Shown here piece by piece: positions 36,665 through 47,750 of a stretch of DNA of 64,000 nucleotides. Within the stretch, counting starts at the first letter, position 1; the number at the start of each line of letters is the position of its first letter. A program made the position numbers and the translations under genes. Origin of the DNA: Floccularia luteovirens (taxonomy: Eukaryota > Basidiomycota > Agaricomycetes > Agaricales > Squamanitaceae); assembly GCA_009739215.1 (NCBI GenBank), contig VSJF01000006.1:1178001-1242000 (forward strand), in the 5' to 3' direction. A model generated the notes under the pieces. It saw only the letters and a list, made by a program, of their open reading frames with translations, did not search any database and was not told where the DNA came from.

Positions 36665-38607
36665 ATGTCTCCTTCAGCTAACTCATCGGCCCCGTTGCTT
36701 CCTCATCTTACACAACCGGCGCCTCCACAGGTACGTGGAATGCTCGCTATGATGCTCCTGTATCTGACTCTCTTGCGTTGTCCCCCTCGTTATTCCCCTT
36801 ATGCGATGTCTGTTGTGCTGTGCCCATTGCCATTGTACGTCATTGTTTTACTCTGGTCCTCTCATTTCCCCCTTGTAGCCCAAACACAAGTACGCATCTT
36901 GTTTTTATCGCCCGCGGACGGCGCTGATTGAAGTAATTCTTATTGTAGATTATTAGCGTAAGTGTCTGGAATAGCCTTGGTTTTACTCAGCCTTCCTTTA
37001 TTGGCTTTTGTCCCTGCCTTATGCGCTGCCCCCTTTGGTGTCGCATATCCATTCTGCGTTTCATCCTTTCCCCTCATTACAACATGGAAAATTGATTGAC
37101 ACCTTCTCCATATAGCATCCCAGGACCTATTGAAGTCACAGATGAGGTTATGCATGCTCTGGCACAGCCACCTGTATCGCACGTCTCCCCACAGATTGCC
37201 AAGATATTCTCAGAATGTTTGACCATGACAAGGTGAGCCTAAAAAACTATATTTAGCACGAAGCTGCAGATCGACACCTAACCACTATCACCATTAGAGA
37301 GGTAGTGTGCAGCACAACTGGTCAACCATTCATTCTCGCTGGAAGCGGTACACTTGGATGGGACCAAGTCGCCGCGAACCTCGTATCTCCTGGTGACAAC
37401 GTTCTCGTCCTCCGGACGGGATACTTTGGAGATGGTTTCAAGGACTGGTAAATTTCTTTCCTCCAAAAGGAATGGTGTGATGTACTGACTTTGAGAACCC
37501 AGCATGGAGACTTATCAAGCTCACGTTGATATGCTCAAGCCGCGCGTGTTTGCAGGCACAGTTCATCTTGATGACATCGAGAAGGCACTCCGGTCGAAGA
37601 CCTACCGTGTATTGACTGTAACCCACGTAGACACCAGTACTGGTGTTTTGTCCGACATTGCAGCTATTGCAGCCCTTGTGAGGCGTGTATCACCAGAAAC
37701 ACTTGTGGGTTCTGATATTTTCAAGGTGTCGGCCGTGCTGAGTTCGTAACACTCCATAGATTGCTGTTGACGGTGTATGCTCAGTTGCTTCTGAGGAGAT
37801 TCGCATGGATGCTTGGGGTATCGATGTGATACTCACAGGAAGCCAAAAGGGTCTTGGTGCACCCCCTGGTTTGAGCATCTTGGTTGCCAGCCAAAAGGCA
37901 ATGAAGGTTGGTATCCCAGATATATTCGACGCAATTCAGTAACCCTAACTGTCATTTAAGACTTTCGAAAACCGTAAAGCACCTGTGTCGTCATACTATG
38001 CTAACTGGAAGAAGTATGACCTTCGCCTCATAAACGTGGCACTATATGTGTTCTAATGAATGATCACAGATGGCTTCCCATAATGCAAACATTTGAGAAG
38101 GGACAAGTTGCCTACTTTGGAACACCCGCTGTTAACCTTCTCTACGCATACCATGCATCTTTGAAGCAGATTTTGCGCTCAACAAACGGGCCGAGTCTCG
38201 ATGAGCGATTCAAGTTGCACCAACAAGCAAGTAGACGTATCAAAGCTCTAGGAGAGCAACTAGGCATGCGTCAGGTTGCTCCGCAGGGCGAGAGTGCCAA
38301 TGGAATGACCGCCGTGAGTATCAATCCCTCTCCACAAACATGAAACAGTAGAATTAATTCGTTTTTGTAGATGTACGTACCTGATGGTGTAAAGGCTGCC
38401 GACATTCTAGCACGGTTGAACGCAAAGGGAATCATCATCGCTGGAGGTCTACTTGCAGAAATCAAAGATAAATACATCCGTATCGGACACATGGGCACAT
38501 CCGTGGTTGACAATGCGCGCCGTGGGGATTTAGACATTATCGCCAAGTCATTGCGTGAAGTTATCGGTGAACTCAAAGCTGAGCACGAGAGACAGGTTTC
38601 GGCATAA
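36665..38607 (+). CDS. AGX1: Alanine-glyoxylate aminotransferase (copy 1)
   Basis: Starts ATG 36665, ends TAA 38605-38607; about nine exons, around 390 aa. Class-V PLP aminotransferase converting glyoxylate plus alanine to glycine and pyruvate. The N-terminus HKLLAIPGPIEVTDEVMHAL leads to HVSPQIAKIF, LAGSGTLGWDQVAANLVSPG (PLP-phosphate binding), THVDTSTGVLSDI, the PLP aspartate block VDGVCSVASEE, and TGSQKGLGAPPGLS with the Schiff-base lysine. The C-terminal block is GIIIAGGLLAEIKDKYIRIG. All key residues are present. No SKL-type peroxisomal signal: it ends ERQVSA. A close paralogue lies tail to tail at 39308-41197. Confidence 0.92.
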
Positions 38608-39307
38608 TGTGAGGGAACTGTGTGATTGTGCTTTCTAAATTGTTAAGCATAATAATAAATGTAATAATATTAAACATTAATAGCAAAATAAACCTCTAGT
38701 CCTTCACAGATAAGCTTCTAGATTTCAGAGCATTTCTTCCTGTCACATGAACAGTGAACAAAGTACAGATCAAACCTTGAACCTATCCAACTGACGAATT
38801 TAACCGCAATCATGATGTGATAGAAAGAGCGTCTTGATAATAGGAGTGGCGTCAGGACCTCAACCAAATTATATGGGAAGATACACAACTCTTGGTCTAT
38901 TTAGTGACTCAAGGATCTCGAGACAGATTATTATCAGCATGGTTTGCGGCACGATACGTTTGCTCCTCCCGAGAACGGAGTTAACTGGAAATGGTAGAGG
39001 AGAGGACGGGCTACGAAGTTGAAGGTTTCCACAGACGACAAAGGGTGCCGTTGCCTCTATAACATCGCGGTAGTAACATTTGGTTTGACAGGAGAGGAAT
39101 GCACACGATATCCTGGGTGAAGGACGTAGAAGAGTTTCTGACGGCTACCCGTTTTCACATTATCCCCGCTCCGGGGAAATAATACTTCCGTTTGTTTCTT
39201 CTTCCTTTCTTCTTTGAGTAAGCTCAGTATTTTTAGGCTTCTTCATTCTCTCTACTACACAAATCTTGCCTGTGGTTTTTTAGATACTGGTACACGTATG
39301 CATTTAC
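38608..39307. other. Spacer between tail-to-tail AGT paralogues
   Basis: 700 bp between converging stops, AT-rich just after copy 1. No inverted repeat joining the copies and no third gene recognised. Confidence 0.4.
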
Positions 39308-41197
39308 TCACGCCTTTTGCTCCTGTGCTTCCTGGATCACTTCCTTAAGGGCGTCAATGACGCGGTCGATCTCTCCACGATCTTTCTCAACAACCGTGAT
39401 ACCCATGTGGCTGCAAGGGAAATCAATTTGTAAGTGAAAATCAAAATTAACCCGATAGAACGCACCCTATCCGGAAGTATTGATCTTCATTTTGACAATT
39501 AACGTCAAATTCAGAAGTAAAATTTTGGAAACATACCCTTGATTTCCACATGTAACCCACCAGCTACCACGATATCGCGCTTAGAAAAGCGAGGAATGAT
39601 GTCTGAAGCCGAGAGACCAGTGGGGTAATAGAACTGTAAAGTGGTGTTAAGTTTCGTACAATTGATGCGTATTCCCAAGCTGCCAAACTCACCGCGCTCA
39701 TTCCGTTTGCGGCCTCGCCATCGCTCAATGGAAGTTGTTTCAATCCGCAACTCCTTGCAGCATCTTTCACACGACGACTCGCCTCTCTATGCGCTGCAAT
39801 TCGTTCCTCAATACCACCATTTGTGATAGCAGAAAGGGATGCGTGGTAAGCATACATGAGGTTGACTGGTGGTGTGGCAAAGTAAGAGGGTTTGTGTGAC
39901 TCGTAAGCTTTCATAATCGGAATCCACCTGAGTATAGAATAATGAAATACAAGATAGGATGATGGAACATCAACAAACCTGTTCCAATTTGCGTAGTAGG
40001 ATGTCACTGGCGTTTTGCGCGATTCAAGCACCTGGAAACCGAATCAACGCCGATGGCATACACATAATTCAGAAGCACAAACCTTCAAAGCCCGTTGACT
40101 AGCAACTACAATGCTCAGCCCAGGTGGTGTACCTAGCCCTTTTTGTGAGCCTGTGAGTACGACATCAAGTCCCCATTGATCGAATCGAAGTTCTTCTGAT
40201 GCGACTGAGCAGACACCATCAACTACAACCTAACAGTCATACCCGACATCTGGATGAGGCAAAGACAGGAAGATAACTTATGTCGCTTACCAGAGTTTCA
40301 GGTGACACACGGCGCACAATTTCCGCAATAGATTTGATGTCAGAAAGTACACCTGAGGAAACATTTATATCAACAAATTTTAAATTCGCACCGAATGTTA
40401 TAAAACCTCACCGGTAGAAGTGTCTACATGAGTTACAGTAACAATTTTGTATTTTTTCTCTTTCAAAGCTTTTTCAACTTGGCCAAGTGGAACAGAGCGT
40501 CCAATTTGGGCCTTCAGTTGAGTCGCGGTAGCCCCATATGTTTGAAGGCTAAAATAAATATGTGAAAATCAAACAAGGTGATGGCAACACTTAAACATAC
40601 CAGTCTGCAAAACTATCACCGAAGTAGCCACTGTGTAGAACGAGCACTTCCTCGCCGGGTTCTACAAGATTAGCAGCGACCTAGGGGCGGAATTAAACGA
40701 CTACAGCGAAATTTAGAGATAATGCGAACTTGGTCCCAGCCGAGGGTTCCACTCCCACCAATGAGAAACGGTTGTGCACTCTCTGTCAAGAACACCTGCC
40801 TACATATAATCGTTAGTGGTGTAGTATCTAACATGTAGAAACGCAGCGCACCTTGTCATTCGAATACAATCGCCAAAAACTGGAATGAAATCGGGGGATA
40901 CATGGGACATAGATGGATGCGCATTAGCAAGTAGGACCTGCATGAGTGTGCTAAGCCCTGAGGCGGATTTCCGGATAGAAAATGGATAGAACGCACGTCA
41001 TCAGAGATCTCTATAGGTCCAGGGATTCTAAGGAGGGGAAAGTTATATGATATATTAGCGCATATAGCTAGCCACACTCACACCAAAAGGCTACACGGAA
41101 GCAAACACAAAGCAACGTGTTAACGAGGGGCAATTGATCATTTCACTGTCACGAACCTGTGGGGTGCCTGGTGAAATTTGTGTTGTGCTGAAGACAT
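39308..41197 (-). CDS. Alanine-glyoxylate aminotransferase (copy 2)
   Basis: Minus-strand paralogue of the gene at 36665-38607, from ATG 41197 to TGA 39308-39310. The first coding exon is joined across a tiny exon so that MSSAQHKFHQAPHSLLVIPG runs into IPGPIEISDDV. Shared blocks are MSHVSPDFIPVFGDC, IGGSGTLGWDQVAANLVEPG, VDGVCSVASEEL, TGSQKGLGTPPGLS with the lysine, SYYANWNRWIPIMKAYE and DIVVAGGLHVEIKG. It ends AQEQKA with no obvious peroxisomal signal. The catalytic residues seen are intact. Substrate preference relative to copy 1 cannot be told; retention of both suggests a difference in regulation or substrate. Confidence 0.88.
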
Positions 41198-44169
41198 GTT
41201 GCGAATGTAGGTTGGAGGAAAAGGACGACGAAGGAAGAGACGACGAGCAGTAGATATAGCAATCATAACAACAACTGCACACAACCACGTACTCAGTTGA
41301 TCTTCCCGTTGTATTTTGGCACTTTCATGGAGGCGGCTCACCCGGTCCCATTTCCATCCGATAATTCCTCAATCCCGCTGACTAAGCATCTGTCCTCCGA
41401 GGACTGCTTAATCGCGGAACGGAACACCGCAGCTTTTATTTAAAAAGTTCTCGTTTAACGTCCAACCGAGGACTTTTTCCTCAAGTATCATCTACGCACT
41501 GGCCCCAATAGTAACCAAATAAATACCTGATGTATTTCGTATCCCCATGAACACTTATCTCACGCACCAGGTAAGGAAGACCGCTAGTTTGTAACATTTG
41601 GGCTAAACAGTGATTTAAACTTTACCTTTTAAACCACCTACCTGATCTTTGTGCCCTTATTTGAGTTCAACCCCGCGTATTTTCCAGCTCGGTATGTGCC
41701 ATAAGGAATAAAACATCCCAATGTCTATCTATTCTCTAGGTATTATGTAGGTTCCAGGCACTGGAGACAATCATAAACGGCGTAACTATGTTTCTTACGC
41801 GGCGTTAACACTTCGTCCGCAACAAACGCAATTGCTCGTCCTGCAGCTGCTCTGTGCCAATCAAAAACACATTTCCTCAGTCAGACTTTTCGAATTGCCA
41901 TTCCTCAATATTCAATATTTGTTCTGTACAAATACTTACAATCATTTCATTGTACTGAGGACTCTCGCTAATATGGAATCGATGATCGATCGAACCCACA
42001 TCTGCGGAGGTGGCACTGCACACAACATCTCGAGGCACAACTATGGCCGACGGGTCTCCGTAGTCTCATTTTCGTGCAGAGAAGTTCCATTTCGTGCCAT
42101 CTACCAGATAAAACGGGCGCATCCAGCTCTATAGTGTGCGGATTTCACTTAGAAGCCAGAATTGATGTAGATGGCACTTATAAGCTATGGTAGGTGAAAT
42201 TGTGACTTTCGCACATGACTCAGTGGAGCTTTCTGAAATAATATGATAAACCAAATGCATTGCATCTGTGAAGAACGCTCTCATCTTTGTCACATTTTAT
42301 CTATCCATCGATTCATGTACATGAAACCTGACCTTGGATTCTATCACCAGTATTCATCGCGGCCTCATTTCTGTTGGTTCTACGCATGAGGCAGTCTGAC
42401 TATTGATGAACTGCCATATGCTTCGGTGCTCGGAAGGAGTCGAGTTATTCGATTTCGGGTGCGTCTGGCATATATTCATATTTGACGATTCTTTAACTCC
42501 CCAAACAATTCCCATCATCTGACCAGTTCTAGTTATCAGTTATCTGATAGATCGAGAACATATTGATTATTTTATCTTATTGTCATGATATCATTCTTAT
42601 CGATTAAACATTGCGCCACCATATTTAGATTGCCAAGTTTCTAGGTGCGGCCTCAAGCTCAAGTTGCAAGTGAGACTATTTAGGGTCGTTATAGATCTCA
42701 ATGGCCGCGTCGCGCGCGATTGCAGCCCCCTACCGTTTTTAGAAAATGGGGCCGTCATTTAGCAAAAGCTGCATGTAGTGTTATGTATATGCACAAAAGT
42801 GCGTATAACACACTCGTGTACTAACTACATCAGTACATGATCTACCGCAGGTTTAACAACTTTGGGTACAATTTGCTCCTCATGACTCCAAGCACGCGAC
42901 TGCTATGTCTGCATAGAAGACAAGCCCTAGCAACCATAGTAATCGGACTCATGCTCAAGAGCGCTGATTGCTGTTGAGTCTGCACGCTGGTGATATTACT
43001 TAAACGAACACTTGTCTGAGTACCGTGCATCGCAGCAGAACCCATCATTCCAATGCCGAGCGTGTGTGGTGTAAACGCCCCTTTTATATCCGAGTACAGC
43101 AATCATACAGCTCCGGTTAGAGCTCTTTCACCCTCCCGTTTGTAGAAGCTTGTTCTACAAAGAAGGGGTCCCTTTACAGGGCTTTAGTAATGGCAACTTC
43201 AATGCACGCGTTGAGAGTGAGGATGAACACCCTAAAACAAGGCAAAAAAAATGTCGAGCAGTATTTTCTGATGGGGAGGAATGAAAGATACAGAAAAAAT
43301 AATATCCTTTGGCGCGTGTTATCCCTAATTTGTCTTGCAAGTCAGCCCATCATGGTGGGGCTAGCCGGTAGCCCTGAGAGCCCTGTTCCGGGAGGTTGTT
43401 CTATTCAATTATTCATTCTGACATATTTACGCGCAAAAATGTGCACAAGATGAGGATTTTTTTTACACACCATCTTCCGTCACGGTCATTATGACCTGTT
43501 CTTGCTAACAATTTCTCATTTTTAGAGGCGTAAGCAGCTACTTATAGCACGGGTGCAGTAAGGGTTGACGTTGAGACCGAGGGTTTATGAACACCTGTTT
43601 CTTTTAATAAAGGAATAGGGGTGGTAGAGCTTACTTGGAGGTAAAATCCCTTCCATTCAGTGAAAGTGTATCGAGGGAACCAGATCAGGTGCTGTGATGA
43701 AACGTTTTTGGTGTGGCATTAATATCGTTACAATTACATACTTTGCTTGGCTACATGGATCTTGTATGGTCCGACTCCGTGAGAGACTATATTCCTGGAT
43801 CTAATTGCTGCGTAGTGCTGTACTTGAACTCGGGAGATTCGTGATAGCTTGGGTGTAATCAGTGTATTTTCTTCATATACCCTACAATTGTCTAACACAT
43901 ACCTGCGCTCTTGTATCACTATAATTATTAAAACAACGTTCCATACTTGATACAACACAGACATACAATTACAACTAGTTATCGGGACCAATAAATATTA
44001 GTAGATAGCAATGACGATACATATAGAATTTTACAAATAGATAGAACAAACAATATAGGGAAACCTTTGCTTGGATGCCACCAAGAATAAATATTGTAAA
44101 GTAACTGCGAGTTTGTGGGGGTGAGAAATAATCGAAAGACCCAAATTTATTCATGTCAAATTTGTTATG
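41198..44169. other. Gene-poor region upstream of the PAH-kinase pair
   Basis: About 3 kb with only short unsupported open stretches (for example 41832-42134, 42842-43102 and 43190-43453). No splice-linked coding or known family. The left end holds the copy 2 AGT promoter; the rest shows nothing recognisable. Confidence 0.4.
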
Positions 44170-46791
44170 TCAGTCCACAGTCCCCTCCTTAGTTGGGTAG
44201 AATGCCTGCCTAAGCGGCGTGGGTTGATGTAATTGGGGCATACGCGACATTGTCCGGAGAGAGCTAGGCGAGATGGAATATGATTTGGTGGACCCTCTGA
44301 AATCAGGTGACTTGGCGCGATCCAGGGTGACTGGTGAACGAGGTGACGGTCCGTTCATCTCGTTTTCGGTACTTGCAGGAGGTGAACTTGCGTCCGTACC
44401 GGATTTGCCAACAGACACGAGAAAAGATTGGGAACGAACAGCATTGATATAGGGGTGGCTTGTGTTTACATGCAGACGAGGAGATGTTTGAGAAGCTGGT
44501 GATTTGAATGCAGCAGTAGACCTGTTTGGGGCGAGTTTCTTGAAAAAAATTTCAGCATCTGAGCTGGGAGTTCTGGGGGGTGTCGGCAGGGTTGACTTCG
44601 TTAGTGATACAGGTGAAGCATGTCCGATAGACTGTCTATCGCCATGAGGTGGCTTCTCGGACTGCATCATGTCCATTGGATATGACCCGTGTCGTGAACG
44701 TCTTTGAATCAAACTAACAGGGTGTTCAGTGTCTGATATCAAGGGTTCGTGGGTTGGTGTGCTAGGCGTGGCTAGACCATATGAAAGTTTAGCCTTCGGT
44801 GAACTGCTATTCGGGTGTTTCTGGGGAACTGGCTCGGGAGCTTGGCAAAGCATCATGACATCCGGACTATTCAGAGTCAGATCCGTTGGATCCGACTTAC
44901 GACTATCACCAGAATGATTCACTACTGTGGTGTTCTTTTCCATAGTAAGACGTTCAGTGTCCAGATATTCATACAGATTTCTGCGTTCGTTTTCTTTGAT
45001 GCGTCCCCAAGGGCTGCTGGATATTTCTATTGGAGATGCTATGGAAGATGGGCGTGACTGTTGTTCGCGAAAGAGGGAAGATGATATCTCGTCAAGGGAC
45101 CTGCTGACAAACGAAATATCTGGCCGATCGACAGGGTTTTGTGCCCAGCACTGTCCAACGAGATTCCAGGTTTGCTCCTCTTGCGTAGTCCAGTAACCTT
45201 CAGGAGGTAAATGGGGCCTTCTGCCTTCCAACACCTGCGAAGCAGCCATCGTGCCGTTGTAACGTTTGGCAAAGGGTGCCTTGCCCGTATATATCTGAAA
45301 GATGCAGGAATGTTTGATAGGATTTAGGTGAACACAAAGAAAAATACCTAGTTCAAACATTGTGCACGCCAGTGCATATATATCGCCTGGGAGTGCTGCT
45401 ACCTTTTCTTTCGGTTCCCGCATTGGAATGAGTTCTGGCTGAACCCCCGTCGGGAAATGAGGTGTTTAAGCGATGAGATAGAGATTCTATAACGTAAGAA
45501 AGGCCAAAGTCACCAAGAACGCAAACGTTGGCTTCGTTAACGAGTATATTTGCTCCTTTGATGTCTCTGTGAGCAACTGGAGGGTTGAGCGTGTGAAGAT
45601 ACCGAATGCCTTCAACGATTTCGTAAATCTAAGGGCCAATTCAGTGTCATATTGAAACATCAAGTAAATTTGATTGTACAGACGTCAACTTATCATGATC
45701 TGGGTGTTTCGACAGGAATTGCATGATGTTACCGTGAGGCATCCAGATAGAAACTATACAGAATCTTGACGGAAATAAGTCCACGTTGGCGCCGACGAAT
45801 GGGAGAATGTTTGGGTGTTTAAGTTGCCTAGATACAAGGACTTCACGAGAGAATTCCTGCAGAGCTCATAAGCATAGGCTATAGGAGGAATATATAATAA
45901 GGCTTACTTGGTACACCTTTTTCCGCTTTTCGTCTGAATGGCCTGTAAATATCCTTAATACTTTGAGGCATACTTTTTTGCCTTTGTATTTCCCACAATA
46001 TATATCCTAGACAATTTGGATTAATGGGATAGCATTACATCAGGTCGACCATAATCCTACCGCAGAGGCGCCACCTGTGACTGGAAAAATGTCATCAAGA
46101 CTTATGTTCTGAAGGAAGAGCGATGGTGGCAAATAAGAACGAGTGTCTGAAACTTCGGCAAGGCGTTTCAACCATCGGAAGTACATGCGCCGCATATAAA
46201 GTCCCAGGGTTCGTTTATCCAATTCCTGCAAGAGAACCCAGAAGGATGAGTACTAGGCATCTCTTTATTGACTGAAACCAACATACCAGTTGCAAAAGCT
46301 GTGAAATACACGCCAATCTTTGCCAATCAGTGTCTCCATCAAGGAGTTGGTCGAATTTTTCTTGAGAAAGCGATTTCAGATCTACACAGGATGATGGGAA
46401 TGGGATAGAAGTTGATTGCTCTGAAGTCGAATGGATCTGCGAGCTCGAAGGAGTCGCCAAGACATAGTATTTGACTTCATTAACATTTGCACAACACTCT
46501 AACCGATATCCAGTTGGCAATAAGCCATCAAGGCCGGAAAGCAATTCTGGTGAATGCTTGAGAATACGTGCAATCGACGTGATTGCAGGCACAATATCGA
46601 AGCTGAAACTATATCACATTCTCATCTCATCAATCCACAAATTCCAAGACTTACTTGTTGTCAATATAGACGATGTGAAGAATCAAGTCAAGCAAGTGAC
46701 GGAAGGTAAGGGGGTCCTGGGAAATTTTGTTTTTGATTGAGGTGATATATGTAGCTGCAGTGGAGTCTAGTGAATTATTGGTTGAGATCAT
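44170..46791 (-). pseudogene. PAH domain-TKL-like kinase, broken paralogue
   Basis: Same architecture as the intact gene at 47751-50787. ATG 46791 gives a PAH half (TYITSIKNKISQDP, then SIARILKHSPELLSGLDGLL), a linker (LYMRRMYFRWLKRLAEVSDT), then a kinase with CGKYKGKKVCLKV, catalytic VAHRDIKGANILVN and GDFGLS. After GGSA a 14-nt gap relative to the sister copy (near 45437-45440) removes the YWLAPE region and shifts the frame to a stop at 45353-45355. The rest (DIYALACT, IYTGKAPF, PEGYWTTQEEQTWNLVGQCW, the long Ser/Pro tail) is open in the other frame to TGA 44170-44172. The donor after the EL of FEL is also displaced by 4 nt. A pseudogene is the best reading; sequencing error cannot be ruled out. 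Confidence 0.68.
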
Positions 46792-47750
46792 GTCTGGAAG
46801 AACGAATAGAGATTGAAGACAACGACATGACAACAGTATTTAAAGAGAAAGATGTAAAATTTTGAATATTGAGCGTGGTCGACATGAGGCCTTCCAGTGG
46901 GCCAGTTAGGCAGCGGACAGACAAAGTTTGTTTTCTATTAAGTACTCGGCTCGGCCCGGATACACTAGAATTAATGCCCACCCCACGCGTGAGGCACATG
47001 CCAATCGTTGCTATTACGGGTGATAACTAAAGCAAGATATATGTGTCAGAATGTAATAATTTTGGGATCTCTTTGCTACACTTCCCTCAGCTATTATCAC
47101 ATTATAACAGCTATTACTCTATTTGATGTGCTATAAAACAGCACAAATGCGAATTCTCGAAAGCAATCGAAAGCACTTGTGACAAAAACAAACAGGTTTT
47201 TTTAATACTTTTCCAGTCAATCAGTCGAGGAAAAGTATCACGTATGCAGAACAACAAAAAAAAAGGTATGGAACAAGCATCTGAACATCGAGTTCAAGGA
47301 AGTGTTCGGAATATGCAATGCAAAAATGCGTGTGTTTTAGGATCGTCCGATGAGAAAAAGGAAATGCCGGGTATCAAAGGTATGAGGGGTGTGATGATGA
47401 AGGATGTGGTATGTAGTATGCGGTAGATTCGGACGGATTGTTTTGTTGTTACAGTGAAGACGCCTAAAAGCCCAAAATGGAAATGAAAATGAAGAAAAGA
47501 AAAACTCGAAACATCGGCTTGAATTGAACGGTTTTTGAGTTGATGAAGGTTATATAGCCAGAACCGTCACGTTTCAACAGCAAGCGGGTGAGAAATGTAG
47601 AATACGAGTACAGGTAACATGCTCGGCTACCTTAACGGCAAAGGAATGACAGCCACCAACACCAGGAAGGGAGCCAGGGTATACGACTGTGCTATCACAG
47701 TTCCTCCAGGGACAAAGAAAGGAAAAGAGAATGGCCGAACTGAAGACCCA
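46792..47750. other. Spacer between tandem kinase paralogues
   Basis: 959 bp of AT-rich sequence with poly-A and poly-T runs. It holds the promoter of the 44170-46791 copy and the 3' end of the 47751-50787 copy. No gene recognised. Confidence 0.4.

Noticed and set aside
42842..43102. 86-codon minus-strand open stretch
   Set aside because: Starts at a non-ATG codon, low-complexity Ser/Thr content and no support.
43190..43453. 87-codon ATG open stretch in the gene-poor region
   Set aside because: No family sequence, no splice-linked neighbours and no coding-like composition.
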